64,000 bases of DNA from JBKBIP01 sp046297495 (GCA_046297495.1 JBKBIP010000026.1:21180-85179); one strand, 5' to 3'; counted from the stretch's first letter, positions 8,197 to 17,516 are shown. Notes: generated by a model from the sequence alone, not told the origin. Made by a program: numbers and translations.

Positions 8197-9306
8197 CTAT
8201 CCCGAATATCCCAAACGCCGCGCGAACTCCGCCGCGGTTTGCCGGGGGTCGTCACTTTGACAAACGGCCTGGCTGACAGCCACGCGACAGGCACCAGCGG
8301 CGACGACGTCGGCGACGTTGTCGAGGGTCACGCCGCCAATGACGAAGGCTGGCAACGATGTGGCGGCGATGGCTTGCCGCACGAACTCCAGACCGGGGAA
8401 CTCCGTGAAATCCTTGGTCGCGGAGGGAAAGGTCGGGCCGACGCCGATGTAGTCGGCGCCGTCCAGCACAGCCTGGCGCACCTGATCGAGATCATGCGTG
8501 CTGACACCGATGAGCGCATCTGAGCCGACGATGCGGCGGGCTTCCCGCACAGGCAAGTCATCCTGCCCCAAGTGAACCCCATCCGCTTGCGCCAACCGAG
8601 CCAGATCGGGCCGATCATTGATGATGAAGAGGACGCCGGCTTGGCGCGTCCAGCGCCGCACGTTCCGGGCGCGGTCGAGCAGCTCACGGTCAGACAGATT
8701 TTTCTCACGGAGTTGAACAATCGTGGCGCCGCCGGCCGCCGCCTCTTGAATGGTCCAATCCAGGGAAGCCGCGCAGCACGCGCCGGTCAGCAGCACATAG
8801 AGATGAGCATCCGCCAGCCGCTGCCGAGCCGCCCCGCCGAGCGTGACGGCTTTTTCCAGGGTGTAGCCGCGATAGCGCAGCTGTTCCAAGCGCAGCCCGG
8901 CCTCTGGGTAGTCCAGCTTGCAGTATTCCTCCAAACAACGCGCTGCTTCTTGCCAGCGCTTCCAGTTGGCGCGCACGACATCAGCCAGTGCTTGCCGCTG
9001 GCGCTCGCTGGCCGTGGCCAGGGACGTACCCACGTCCCCCGACGTGTCGCGTGCCGCCAGTCCCGCCGTTGCGAATAGCCCCACCTGAGCCAAAATGGCC
9101 GTCATTTCGTGGCGCAGGTCCTTGAGGGCGCCGCAGAGCGTGGCATCGTCCAGCACAAACCGGCAATAATCCTCGACCACGCGCAGCCCCTCGCGGGCAC
9201 GGTTGGCGTTGGCGTCGAGGATGCGCGCCACCGCCATGGCTTCCGGTGAGCCGCGTACATCCAACGGTTCATCCATAGGTAATGGTTCGTGCGTTTCAGG
9301 GTTCAT
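8197..9306 (-). CDS. thiE: ThiD2-ThiE fusion: HMP-P kinase-like domain and thiamine-phosphate synthase
   Basis: A 369-residue bifunctional thiamine biosynthesis enzyme. Residues about 20-160 form a ThiD2 domain, recognised by ARILDANANRAREGLRVVED and CLEEYCKLDYPEAGLRLEQL. ThiD2 is the monofunctional hydroxymethylpyrimidine-phosphate kinase family often fused to ThiE. Residues about 165-369 are thiamine-phosphate synthase, joining HMP-PP and the thiazole phosphate. Visible there are VQLREKNLSDRELL, FIINDRPDLARLAQADGVHL, GQDDLP, GVSTHD and the phosphate-binding region GVGPTFPSATK through VIGGVTLDN. The ATG at 9306 has AGGGAG upstream and gives a short leader before ThiD2; the in-frame start 48 bases earlier lacks this. 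No other thi gene is nearby. Cytosolic. Confidence 0.92.
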   Translation of the reverse strand: MNPETHEPLPMDEPLDVRGSPEAMAVARILDANANRAREGLRVVEDYCRFVLDDATLCGALKDLRHEMTAILAQVGLFATAGLAARDTSGDVGTSLATASERQRQALADVVRANWKRWQEAARCLEEYCKLDYPEAGLRLEQLRYRGYTLEKAVTLGGAARQRLADAHLYVLLTGACCAASLDWTIQEAAAGGATIVQLREKNLSDRELLDRARNVRRWTRQAGVLFIINDRPDLARLAQADGVHLGQDDLPVREARRIVGSDALIGVSTHDLDQVRQAVLDGADYIGVGPTFPSATKDFTEFPGLEFVRQAIAATSLPAFVIGGVTLDNVADVVAAGACRVAVSQAVCQSDDPRQTAAEFARRLGYSG

Positions 9307-9636
9307 GGCTTGGCTCCCTGGTTGAACAAACCCGCGTTTCCGTTGCCGGTTCAACCTCTTGAGTCAAATCAGGGATATTTTCGGAAATTTGCTCTCTCCT
9401 TAGCGAAGTTTCATCATAAGCGCGCCAAGCCGTTTCATACCACCAATCTTCACGATTTCCTCTGCGTGCGGCGTGGAGAGTAGAGCGGCAAATTCCGATG
9501 AACTTCGTTAGAGCGGTGCGCCTTGGTCGAATCGTGGCCTGACACGCGGTACGTTATGCTTCCGCCGCGCCGCCGATTCGCCAGCGGCACGATGGTCAAT
9601 CGCTCGCCGGTGGATAGCGTTCAAGGATGAACCAAC
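9307..9636. other. Intergenic interval upstream of thiE and the TolC-like gene
   Basis: A 330-base region between divergent genes, so it should carry both promoters. It includes worn fragments reminiscent of the dispersed palindrome (for example CAAGCCGTTTCATACC near 9425-9440). No riboswitch fold could be recognised by eye. A thiamine-pyrophosphate (THI) element was looked for upstream of thiE; its conserved CTGAGA-like core was not seen. Confidence 0.35.
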
Positions 9637-11013
9637 ATGGGCGACTTTGGGAAAAAACTGGTTGACGGCGCCATTCTCTGCGCGGGTTTGGCGGCGGTGT
9701 TTGGCGTTGTGCCTTGGACTGGCGCGCAAACGCCGGTGATGGTTGAAACGGCGCCGTCCCCCTGCCGATTCTTGACGCTGCCGGAAAGCATTTCTCTGGC
9801 CCTGGAAAATCAACCCAACTTGCGGGCGCGGCGAGCCAGTCTGGAATCAGCGAAGGCCGGCTGCCAGGGGCTGGCGCGGTTGAAAATCCCCACTTTACTA
9901 CGACCCGATTTGCCGTACCGCCGTCAGCAGGCGGACTGGGGAGTGCGCATCGCTCAGGCCGCCTTGTGCCAGGAAGAAGCCCACACCACTTACGCCGTCA
10001 CGCGCGCCTATCTGACCGTTCTATACACTCGTGAGCTGGAACGCATGGCGCGGGATTCCATTCGCGATCAACAGCTTCTCCATTCCGCCGTGCAACACAT
10101 GGTCGATAGCGCCGTCTATCGTCATGTGAGTGAACGGGACATCGCCAAGGCACAATCGTACCTGGAACTGACCGAAAGCCGGCTGCCGCAAGCCCAAGTG
10201 AGCGTCCAGCGCGCCATCGGCGCCTGGCGGGAAGCGATTGGGCTGGGGCCGGATTGTTGCCTGGAGCCATTCGGCGACCGACTGTCAGCCCTGGATGTCC
10301 CCGTGAATTGTCAACAGATCGTCGCTTTGGCGCTGGCGCGGCGCGGCGAATTGATCCAGGCGAACGCCGCCGTCCAAATTTTCCATCTGGAAGTGCAAGC
10401 TCAGGCAGCCACGCGCGGCAAGCGCGCCTCGACCTTCGCGGCGGGGGCCGACTTGCACGCCGAGCCGCTGCCGGCGGGCAATGGCTCGCAGCTCGCGCCG
10501 CGCGTCTTGGGCGTGGAGATGCCCACGATGTTGGCCGGAGACCGTCATGCCCGCGTCGCCCGAGCCAAGGCCTTGAGCGTCCGCGCCGAGGCCGTGGCCG
10601 ACAAGACTCTACAGTTGATTACGTTGGAAGCTCAGGATGCCTACTGGCAATGGCGGCAACACGATGAGGAAATAGCACGTTTACAAAAAGCCCTGACCAG
10701 CGCGGCAGCCGTCAGCAGTCAAACGGAGAAGGATTTCAAAATCCGTGGCAGCCGGGTGACATTCGATGAAGTGATCTTGACCAAATTGCTCACCATTCAA
10801 ACACGCCGCGCAATGGTTGATAGTCGCTACCAGCTGTTGTTGGTGCTAGCGGCCTTGGAGCGCGTGACCGCTGGCGGTTTTCACGCCGGCATTTGCTCCG
10901 CCCTGGATGCCCCAGCGGATGACCCAGACCGACCGCGTCCCGCTGATCTCAACGGCTTCGAACTCACTCCCGAAGCATCTCTGGGTTTGGACAGCGAGGC
11001 TGGGAATGAGTAA
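9637..11013 (+). CDS. TolC-family outer membrane efflux protein
   Basis: A 458-residue exported protein of the TolC/outer membrane efflux family. An N-terminal signal peptide (ILCAGLAAVFGVVPWTGAQT) is followed by the family start block LTLPESISLALENQPNLRARR. Two long helical repeats come next (about residues 60-230 and 250-420) with LTVLYTRELERMARDSIRDQ in the first and LEAQDAYWQWRQHDEEIARL in the second. Such proteins form trimeric channels working with inner-membrane exporters and adaptors. None is encoded beside this gene, so its transport partner is elsewhere. AAGGA precedes the ATG. The protein stops short of some relatives, but both halves are present. Confidence 0.8.
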   Translation: MGDFGKKLVDGAILCAGLAAVFGVVPWTGAQTPVMVETAPSPCRFLTLPESISLALENQPNLRARRASLESAKAGCQGLARLKIPTLLRPDLPYRRQQADWGVRIAQAALCQEEAHTTYAVTRAYLTVLYTRELERMARDSIRDQQLLHSAVQHMVDSAVYRHVSERDIAKAQSYLELTESRLPQAQVSVQRAIGAWREAIGLGPDCCLEPFGDRLSALDVPVNCQQIVALALARRGELIQANAAVQIFHLEVQAQAATRGKRASTFAAGADLHAEPLPAGNGSQLAPRVLGVEMPTMLAGDRHARVARAKALSVRAEAVADKTLQLITLEAQDAYWQWRQHDEEIARLQKALTSAAAVSSQTEKDFKIRGSRVTFDEVILTKLLTIQTRRAMVDSRYQLLLVLAALERVTAGGFHAGICSALDAPADDPDRPRPADLNGFELTPEASLGLDSEAGNE

Positions 11014-11202
11014 CCGTCCCTTTCCGATAGCGCCCTAGCCGCGTCATTCCGCCACGTAATCCAACCAGCCGATCATCATTTCATGGTCACGACTACCTCT
11101 GGTTCCGGGGTTCGCTTCGTTGCCGCGCGCCGCATGGCAACGGGGAGAATGGATCTAATTTATGCTATTATCCCGATTTCTCCCCGGAACGGTCCATCCG
11201 CT

Positions 11203-11616
11203 TCATGTATTTTGCTTCCGCTCCGCGCGTTTCGTCTTGAGGCGCAGCCAGCCGTGCCGCCACCAACCGCTGGGATGCCATTTCTTCCACAGGGCGTGAA
11301 TCTCCGGCTCGGCCAGGGCGCAACCGATCCACCACGCCCCTTCGGCCAAGCCCCAGACGCCGCCGGCTAATAACGAACTTTGCCAAATCTTGAGATGAAA
11401 CGCATGATGAATAAAGGGAATGGCTGGCAACACCAGATACAGTAACCAGGAACAAATCAGCAAGCCGAACGCAATGGGACGTCGGAAAGGGATGTGCCAA
11501 CGGGAATACCAATGCGGCGACGGTGTGGCCGGCAACTCGCGGGCGACCACGGCGGATGACGACAGCGCGTGCGGGGATCGGGAATCATTCACTCTTCCAG
11601 CCTCCTGGGTTTGCAT
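11203..11616 (-). CDS. Small two-helix membrane protein ('transporter suffix' type)
   Basis: A 137-residue protein with a polar N-terminus and two hydrophobic helices (IAFGLLICSWLLYLVLPAIP and SLLAGGVWGLAEGAWWIGCA), followed by a short basic tail. The pattern matches the so-called transporter suffix domain, a two-helix module seen alone or at the end of transporters; its role is not established. The start at 11616 is chosen over one 48 bases upstream without strong evidence, because neither has a clear ribosome site. It is divergent from the lipoprotein gene at 11794. Confidence 0.6.
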   Translation of the reverse strand: MQTQEAGRVNDSRSPHALSSSAVVARELPATPSPHWYSRWHIPFRRPIAFGLLICSWLLYLVLPAIPFIHHAFHLKIWQSSLLAGGVWGLAEGAWWIGCALAEPEIHALWKKWHPSGWWRHGWLRLKTKRAERKQNT

Positions 11617-11694
11617 GTCCAAGGTTGTCTCTATAAATTTTAGTTGTCGCTTGCGGGGATGCAATCACTTCGTTCGAGTGGACAAGCTTTCGAT

Positions 11695-11738
11695 GATTCA
11701 TCAGTTCACCCTCGGCAGCGAGCGTGAACCGATGAATC
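11695..11738. repeat. Dispersed palindrome, copy 3
   Basis: Arms GATTCATCAGTTCACCCTC (11695-11713) and GAGCGTGAACCGATGAATC (11720-11738) pair with two mismatches around a 6-base loop. It is of the GGTTCGCGCTC subtype. It lies between divergent genes, where a terminator would make little sense. Confidence 0.75.
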
Positions 11739-11793
11739 CTCCGTCACTCTTGTGAACCGATGAATCCAAATGGAAGCCAGCGAAAGGTCATTC

Positions 11794-12243
11794 ATGCGAC
11801 AATTCATGGGATGGATGGGGATAATGCTATTGGCTGGGCTAAGCGGCGGTTGCGGCGGCGATACGTTCGTGCAGGTCGAGGGGCTGAAGGTCCAGACGGA
11901 CCATTTTCAAATTGAACTGGGCAGTGACGCCCAGGGCAACCCGGTGCGCGTCGCCAGCGATTTGTTGGTCGGCGTTCCCCTCTATCCCGGCGCGGTGATT
12001 CAACACAGTTACTCGAATCCCAACAGCTTCCTGCTGTCCCTGAGCGCGGCGGCGACACCGGCTCAGGTCGGCGCTTACTACCAGAAAAATCTCAGTGCCA
12101 ACAGCTGGTCGGTGCAAGGCTCGTTCGACGCCCGCGCCGGCGGCATCGCCTCGGCTACGCGAGACGACCGCCAGTGTCTAGTGAATATCACTCCAGCTGG
12201 CAAGAAGACGGATATTCTGCTGAGCGTGAATCGCCCGCGCTGA
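11794..12243 (+). CDS. Small lipoprotein of unknown function
   Basis: A 149-residue predicted lipoprotein. The signal peptide MRQFMGWMGIMLLAGLSGGC ends in a lipobox with the Cys at residue 20. The mature part has a beta-rich segment and a block (GVPLYPGAVIQH, then ATPAQVGAYYQKNLSANSWSV) that resembles the conserved part of several uncharacterised envelope proteins in which a 'PGA...' strand precedes a helix-strand unit. Enzymatic residues are not evident. The ATG at 11794 gives the proper signal peptide and has GAAAGG upstream. It converges with an acetyltransferase gene only 2 bases away. Confidence 0.65.
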   Translation: MRQFMGWMGIMLLAGLSGGCGGDTFVQVEGLKVQTDHFQIELGSDAQGNPVRVASDLLVGVPLYPGAVIQHSYSNPNSFLLSLSAAATPAQVGAYYQKNLSANSWSVQGSFDARAGGIASATRDDRQCLVNITPAGKKTDILLSVNRPR

Positions 12244-12245
12244 TC

Positions 12246-12725
12246 TCACAACTCCCGCACGTAATGAATCTGCCGAGCCACTTCGACGAAGCCGAGCGCG
12301 GGGTACGCTTTTTGGCCGATGGCGTTTTGGTCTAGCGTTTCGATCTTGGCGTGCGTCAGTCCTTGGGAGCGGAAATAGTCCAAGGCATGTTCAATGAGCC
12401 GCTTGCCCAAGCCTTGGCCGCGCGCTTCGGGGATGAGCACCAAGTTGGGGATCAAGCCGATGCCTGCCTCGCGGTCGAGCCGGGTGGAAATGTAGCCCAA
12501 GATGCGTTCACCCGTGCCGGACGGCTCCACCAAGACGAAAATCCCCTCGGCGTGAGCGGCGACGTCGGCATCGACATGACGTCCCTTGCGAAAGCGCCAA
12601 TCACGGCCATTGATCACGCCGAAACGCTTCTCGATGTTTTCATCGATGCTCACCCCCTGAAACGCCTCCACGGTGATGTCGCGCAGGGTATCCAGGTCAT
12701 CGGGTTGATAAAGACGGATGTGCAT
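12246..12725 (-). CDS. GNAT-family N-acetyltransferase
   Basis: A 159-residue single-domain GNAT protein that would transfer acetyl from acetyl-CoA to an amine. It opens with MHIRLYQPDDLDTLRDITVE, has the central strand FVLVEPSGTGERILGYISTR, and the acetyl-CoA binding loop in LVLIPEARGQGLGKRLIEHA (the R/Q-x-x-G-x-G/A signature). GVEVARQIHY-like residues close the domain. The substrate is unknown. It starts 6 bases after the stop of the DUF1571 gene on the same strand, so the two are likely co-transcribed. Confidence 0.85.
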   Translation of the reverse strand: MHIRLYQPDDLDTLRDITVEAFQGVSIDENIEKRFGVINGRDWRFRKGRHVDADVAAHAEGIFVLVEPSGTGERILGYISTRLDREAGIGLIPNLVLIPEARGQGLGKRLIEHALDYFRSQGLTHAKIETLDQNAIGQKAYPALGFVEVARQIHYVREL

Positions 12726-12731
12726 GTCGCA

Positions 12732-13562
12732 TTACTCCGCTGTCAAGGCGGCGGCGGTGAATTGTTGGTCGTCGAAGTCAGGATTCAGGCGGATGTCGCG
12801 GAAGTAATAGGCTCCGACCAGCTGGCCGTCACGGCGTTGGAGCACGGTGCCGATTTGCAGCCACGTCTCCACGTCGAAGTAGATCGTCGCCACGGTGATG
12901 TCGTCGCGGACCGGGTTCTGAAAATCGCCACGGAAGACGAAGCAGGGCCGGTCGCCGACTTCCTGAAGCCGTTGGATGCCGAGATAGCGCACGGTCAGTC
13001 CGTGAGTTTCCCGATCATATTTCCAGGAATTGAGCGTGCGCAAGGCCCCTTTCTGGAGACCGAAATCCTTGATCGTGTAGCGGCCAGATTGTTGGGCCTC
13101 CGGGCTGTCGGGGTCTTTGGCGACCACGCTCCCCACCACCAGCCGGGCGACGGCTGATTGCGGATGGGCCAGCAGCTTGCCGTGGTTTTCGCCCTCGACG
13201 TATAGCACCCGGTCGGCCAACTGGGTGCCTTGCTGCCAGTGGAAATAGACGCTGTACGGCTGCTCGCGGAAATGAACGTGGATAATCTCCAACGGTTGCA
13301 GCTTACCGTGCCGGAATTCCCGTTTATGGAATGTCAGCGAATAGCCATGCACCTCGCGCTGGTAGCGCCGCAGAGCCTGTGCCACAAAAGCCAGCGGTTG
13401 AACGCGGGCCAACCGTTCCATCTCCGCCATGTTGGGCAACGCGGCGTCATCGCCGGCGCCACGCTGCACCGACGCGGAATATACGGACGCAGCTTGCGGT
13501 CGCTCTTTTGGACCCGGAACCGCCAACAGGCATAGCGGTAAACACAACCATAAGCGGCGCAT
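12732..13562 (-). CDS. Secreted DUF1571 protein
   Basis: A 276-residue exported protein. The signal peptide is MRRLWLCLPLCLLAVPG. The body matches DUF1571, a family found mainly in planctomycetes: RRYQREVHGYSLTFHKREF, then HVHFREQPYSVYFHWQQG and GRTLNSWKY-like blocks, ending with VATIYFDVETWLQIGT. The strands and the 'W...TWLQIGT' ending suggest a LolA/LolB-like half-barrel that could bind a lipid or outer-membrane component, but this is inference. The ATG at 13562 is preferred since it begins a proper signal peptide; the longer frame does not. It is the first gene of a probable two-gene unit with the acetyltransferase. Confidence 0.8.
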   Translation of the reverse strand: MRRLWLCLPLCLLAVPGPKERPQAASVYSASVQRGAGDDAALPNMAEMERLARVQPLAFVAQALRRYQREVHGYSLTFHKREFRHGKLQPLEIIHVHFREQPYSVYFHWQQGTQLADRVLYVEGENHGKLLAHPQSAVARLVVGSVVAKDPDSPEAQQSGRYTIKDFGLQKGALRTLNSWKYDRETHGLTVRYLGIQRLQEVGDRPCFVFRGDFQNPVRDDITVATIYFDVETWLQIGTVLQRRDGQLVGAYYFRDIRLNPDFDDQQFTAAALTAE

Positions 13563-13894
13563 GGGATGGGAACCCTTACACAGGATGGATCGGCTCACAT
13601 CGACTATCCGCAGCCTGCGTGAACCGCCGCATTTCCACCAACGAAAGCATATCGCACACGCCATGTAGTCTAACGCATCCAGGCAAACCGAGCAATTCAA
13701 AGCAGGTGCTGACAATAGTCAATCCATGACCACCGTGACACTTATGGCCGCTGGGAAAGGCAGCGAGACTTTAGTGGAAAAACCGGCACTGGACGATCCA
13801 TCATTGCCACGAAATGCCGAGCGTCACTACCGAGCGCCTTGACTTGCTCGGTATGATGGTTTTGGTTTTCGGAGTTCCGAACGGAGGAGAGGTC
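13563..13894. other. Intergenic interval between divergent genes
   Basis: A 332-base region expected to carry promoters for the DUF1571 and hydrolase genes. I see no repeat, RNA structure or clear promoter in it. Confidence 0.35.
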
Positions 13895-14680
13895 ATGCAG
13901 GCGTCAGGCCGCCGAACCATCGTCTGGTTGCTGCTGGGAATGGCAGCAGTCGGTGGTTGCGCGGCGCCGTCGCGCCAACGCCTGGACACGCCCATCGTGG
14001 TCGGCAAGGTGCGGGGCGTAGTGTTCACCTGCGACGGTTCCGGCAGTTTTTGCGGCACGTCCGAGTCGCTGAAGGAAGCGGTTCTGGAAGAAGGAGTGCC
14101 GCTGCGTGTCGAAACTGTTCCGTGGGGGCATGGGCCGGGACGCATCCTGGCCGATCAAATCGACCTGGCTCACGCCGAGCGCGAAGGCTGCCTTCTGGCT
14201 GGACAAGTGGCGGCCCTGCGGCAAAGTTGTCCCCACTTGGAAATCTATCTCATCGGGCACAGCGCCGGCTGCCAAGTGGCCTTGATCGCCGCCGCCCATC
14301 TGCCGCCGAACAGCGTGCATCGGATCGTGTTGCTGGCGCCATCGGTGTCGAAGGATTACGACCTTCGCCCCGCGTTGATCGCTGCCCGGCACGGCATCGA
14401 CGTGTTTTACAGCGAGCGCGACGTGCTGCAACTTGGTCTGGGCGTTGGCCTCATCGGCACGGCGGATCGACGCTGGACCGCCGCCGCCGGTCGCGTCGGC
14501 TTCGAGCCGCAAGTCGCCACCGCCGCCGATGCCGTCTTGTACCAGAAACTGCGTCAACACCCCTGGCATCCCTGCGTCGCCTGGACCGGCAACCACGGCC
14601 GGCATTACGGCGTTTATGCCATTCCCTTCTTGCGTGCCTACGTACTGCCGCTGTTGAGCACGCCACGTGCCAATGGCTGA
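13895..14680 (+). CDS. Lipoprotein alpha/beta-hydrolase
   Basis: A 261-residue predicted lipoprotein with an alpha/beta-hydrolase fold. The signal peptide IVWLLLGMAAVGGC ends in a lipobox. The nucleophile elbow is GHSAG (in YLIGHSAGCQVALIAAAHL), a candidate acid lies in DVFYSERDVL, and the candidate catalytic histidine is in WTGNHGRHYG. Around the entrance there is VVFTCDGSGSFCGTSESL. The protein would be a membrane-anchored esterase or lipase-like enzyme facing the periplasm; the substrate is unknown. The ATG at 13895 follows ACGGAGGAGA at good spacing, which decides the start over a longer frame. Confidence 0.75.
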   Translation: MQASGRRTIVWLLLGMAAVGGCAAPSRQRLDTPIVVGKVRGVVFTCDGSGSFCGTSESLKEAVLEEGVPLRVETVPWGHGPGRILADQIDLAHAEREGCLLAGQVAALRQSCPHLEIYLIGHSAGCQVALIAAAHLPPNSVHRIVLLAPSVSKDYDLRPALIAARHGIDVFYSERDVLQLGLGVGLIGTADRRWTAAAGRVGFEPQVATAADAVLYQKLRQHPWHPCVAWTGNHGRHYGVYAIPFLRAYVLPLLSTPRANG

Positions 14681-14822
14681 AGCCCGCCATCGCCCCTGCG
14701 CGTGGCGTTCGCGGGTGGAACCACTGATTCAAGCGGATGGCCAACGGTTTTCGCGGACGCAGGTGATCCGCATTCGGTTCGCGCGTGGCAACGTGGTGAA
14801 GGGATGAATCCAACCCGGTTTC

Positions 14823-16043
14823 TTACTTTAACAGCTGCTCCAAGCGATCTAGCCCACCGTTGAGTTGCTCGCGGCTGGTGGCAAAGGATAGACGCACGAA
14901 CCCTTCGGCGCCGAAGGCCGAGCCAGGGACCAGGTTGACATGGGCGGCTTCCAGGGCGACTTGGCAAAAGTCCGCGGAGTTTGTCACCGGCTTACCTCCC
15001 AAGGTTCGGCCAAAATGATCGGCCACGCGGAAGAACATGTAAAAGGCCCCTTCCGGTTCAAACAGTTGAACGCCCGGCATGTTCTTCAAGCGGCGCGCCA
15101 CCAATTCCCGGCGGGCGGCGAATTCCTGATGCATCTCTCGCACGCAGGTTTGATCCCCTTCTAAGGCGGCAATGGCGGCGTATTGGCTGATGCTGCACGG
15201 GTTGCCGGTCTGCTGGCTCTGCACGTTCCCCATCGCTTTGATGACCTGGACTGGCCCCAAAGCCCAACCGATGCGCCAGCCGGTCATGGCGTAGCTTTTA
15301 CTCGCTCCGCTGATGGTGATGGTGCGTTCCACCAGCTCCGGCCGTAGCGTGGCGAAACAGGTTGCGGACGCCGCGCCATAGACCAATTGCTCGTAAATCT
15401 CATCGCTAAGAACGGCAATTCCCGCGTCGAGCACCACATCCGCCAAAGCCTCCAACTCGGCGCGCGAATAGACGCTGCCGGTGGGGTTGCACGGTGAGTT
15501 GAGCATCAACAGTTTCGAGCGCGGCGTCAACGCCGCGCGCAGCTGAGCCGGCGTCATCTTGAAACCGCTGTCGATCGTGGTTTCGACCAGGACGTATTTC
15601 GCCCCCGTCATTTGCACCAAGTCGCTATAGCTGACCCAATAGGGAGTGGGGATGAGCACCTCATCCCCTGGTCCACATACGGAAGCCAGGACGTTATGGA
15701 TGGCGTGCTTGGCCCCATTGGAGATGATCACTTGCTCCGGCGAATAGTGGATGCCGTAGGTTCGTTGATACCAGCGCGACACGGCGGCGCGCAGCTCGAC
15801 GATGCCGGCGGCGGGGGTGTAATGGGTATGTCCTTGCTCCAACGCGGCGCGGGCGGCCTGGCAAATGTGGTCCGGCGTTGGAAAATCCGGCTCCCCCAGA
15901 CTGAAATCGAAAATGTGAATCCCTTCTGCTTTGAGCTGCCGCGCCTTGGCCCCAGCCGCCAGCGTCGCCGAGGGTTGCACCGCAGCCGCCATCTTGGACA
16001 AGGTTAAGGAGAAAGCCGCCGTCGCCTGGCTCGCGGTCGCCAT
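14823..16043 (-). CDS. Class I aminotransferase, aspartate aminotransferase type
   Basis: A 406-residue PLP-dependent fold-type I aminotransferase of the subgroup containing bacterial aspartate and aspartate/prephenate aminotransferases. Seen: FSLGEPDFPTPDHICQAA near the N-terminus, HYTPAAGIVELRAAV, NGAKHAIHN, the substrate-binding NSPCNPTGSVYS, SDEIYEQLVY, and the PLP lysine in SGASKSYAMTGWRIGW. A C-terminal arginine in FVRLSFATSREQL would bind the substrate carboxylate. It would interconvert aspartate and oxaloacetate and possibly serve tyrosine/phenylalanine synthesis through prephenate. The ATG at 16043 is chosen because GGAGG lies 10 bases upstream; a TTG further up overlaps that site. 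Cytosolic. It diverges from the glycosyltransferase gene. Confidence 0.9.
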   Translation of the reverse strand: MATASQATAAFSLTLSKMAAAVQPSATLAAGAKARQLKAEGIHIFDFSLGEPDFPTPDHICQAARAALEQGHTHYTPAAGIVELRAAVSRWYQRTYGIHYSPEQVIISNGAKHAIHNVLASVCGPGDEVLIPTPYWVSYSDLVQMTGAKYVLVETTIDSGFKMTPAQLRAALTPRSKLLMLNSPCNPTGSVYSRAELEALADVVLDAGIAVLSDEIYEQLVYGAASATCFATLRPELVERTITISGASKSYAMTGWRIGWALGPVQVIKAMGNVQSQQTGNPCSISQYAAIAALEGDQTCVREMHQEFAARRELVARRLKNMPGVQLFEPEGAFYMFFRVADHFGRTLGGKPVTNSADFCQVALEAAHVNLVPGSAFGAEGFVRLSFATSREQLNGGLDRLEQLLK

Positions 16044-16143
16044 GTTGTTCAAACCTCCGCTGCGTACTCGTTTCCATCCGCACTTGGTAGGATGAGGGAA
16101 ATGGTATTATTCTAGTCATTCCTGGAGACGCCCGCCAAGACGC

Positions 16144-16189
16144 GATTCATCGTTTCGCGGCCGCGCTCACCCCACGCGAAATGATGATC
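16144..16189. repeat. Dispersed palindrome, copy 4
   Basis: Left arm GATTCATCGTTTCGCGG (16144-16160) matches the consensus; the right arm CGCGAAATGATGATC (16175-16189) is slightly worn. It lies between divergent genes (aminotransferase and glycosyltransferase). Confidence 0.75.
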
Positions 16190-16235
16190 CATGATCAAAC
16201 CCCGTTGAACTTTCGACCCGAGGAAAGGTTTCCTC

Positions 16236-17516
16236 ATGCGCGTCGCTCATTTCGTGCAGCGTTATCCGCCGGCCTTGGGGGGATCCGAAGCGTACTTTGC
16301 TCGGCTGAGCCGCCATCTGGCGGACCAGGGGGCGGAAGTGATGGTCTTCACGACCACAGCCCTGGATTTGAGCGCCTTCTGGTCACCGGCGGGCCAGTGC
16401 CTATCGGCGGGAGTCGCCGAGGAGGACGGCGTGACGGTGCGACGCTTTCCGTTGTGGCGCATGTGGGGACGGCGCTATCTGCTCAAGCCCTTGTCGCTGC
16501 TGCCGCCGCGCTGGTGGCAATGTATGACCATGCCGTGCAATCCGATCTCCTGGCCGATGTGGCGGGCGGCCCACCAGCGGCAACCCCGTTTTGATGTCGT
16601 CCATGCGACGGCGTTTCCGTATGCCTGGCCCATCGTCTGCGGGTTGCGCCTGGCCCGCCGCCAAGGGATTCCGTTTTTACTGACGCCGTTTTTGCACCTC
16701 GGCGATCCGGCCAATCCCGCCGACCGCACGCGCCGCGCTTACCTGTCACCGGCGCTGCGATGGCTGGTCCGGCAAGCGGATCGGATCTTCGTCCAGACGG
16801 AGATGGAACGGGCGGCGTTGCTGGACGAGCACATCGCGGCGGAAAAAATCGTCCTGCTCGGCATGGGGGTGGAGCCGGCCGACTGCACCGGCGGAGACCG
16901 GCAGCGGGCGCGCCAACAATGGCAAGCGCGGTCCGATGAAGTGGTGCTGGGGCATCTGGCCAATCTGAGCCGAGAAAAAGGAACGGTGGACTTGCTGCAA
17001 GCGGCACAACGGGCCTGGCGCGACGGCTTGCGGTTTCGACTGGTGCTGGCAGGGCCGGCCATGCCCAACTTCGAGGCGTTTTGGCGCACGTTCTCCCCCT
17101 TGGGGCCGGTGTGTCGTTTGGGAGTGCTGAGCGCCGAACAGAAACGGGATTTCTTCGCGGGGCTGGATGTCTTCGCCTTGCCCAGCCGGTCGGACTCGTT
17201 CGGCTTGGTCATCCTGGAAGCCTGGGCCAACGGGGTGCCGACCGTGGCTTACCGAGCCGGTGGGCCAGCGCAAGTGATTCATCATCAACACGATGGCTGG
17301 CTGGTGCCGTGTGGCGACGTGGCTTCCCTGGCGGAGGCCCTGACCATCTTGATCCCAGACATCCCCCGCTGCCGCCAGCTGGGAAACTTGGGCCGACTGC
17401 GGGCGCTGCGCGACTACCGCTGGACGGATAAACTTCGCCAAGTACAGGTCCATTATCAGGAGAGCACGACGCTTCCGAAAGCCGGACGTGCTTGCAAGGG
17501 TTTGTCGGCCTTCTAA
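16236..17516 (+). CDS. Glycosyltransferase family 4 protein
   Basis: A 426-residue GT-B glycosyltransferase of the GT4 type, likely acting on envelope polysaccharide or lipid carriers at the inner face of the membrane. The N-terminal domain opens with VAHFVQRYPPALGGSEAYFA, the usual acceptor-side start. The C-terminal domain carries LGHLANLSREKGTVDLLQAA, LVLAGPAMPNFEAFW and the nucleotide-sugar E-x7-E region in SRSDSFGLVILEAWANGVPT, followed by YRAGGPAQVIHH. The ATG follows AGGAAAGG. The next gene, 83 bases downstream on the same strand, encodes an LptA/OstA-like protein, suggesting a shared role in surface glycan or lipopolysaccharide handling (inference). Confidence 0.88.
   Translation: MRVAHFVQRYPPALGGSEAYFARLSRHLADQGAEVMVFTTTALDLSAFWSPAGQCLSAGVAEEDGVTVRRFPLWRMWGRRYLLKPLSLLPPRWWQCMTMPCNPISWPMWRAAHQRQPRFDVVHATAFPYAWPIVCGLRLARRQGIPFLLTPFLHLGDPANPADRTRRAYLSPALRWLVRQADRIFVQTEMERAALLDEHIAAEKIVLLGMGVEPADCTGGDRQRARQQWQARSDEVVLGHLANLSREKGTVDLLQAAQRAWRDGLRFRLVLAGPAMPNFEAFWRTFSPLGPVCRLGVLSAEQKRDFFAGLDVFALPSRSDSFGLVILEAWANGVPTVAYRAGGPAQVIHHQHDGWLVPCGDVASLAEALTILIPDIPRCRQLGNLGRLRALRDYRWTDKLRQVQVHYQESTTLPKAGRACKGLSAF

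Noticed and set aside
9307..9636. Thiamine-pyrophosphate riboswitch upstream of the ThiD2-ThiE gene
   Set aside because: The conserved THI-element core could not be found by eye on the minus strand.
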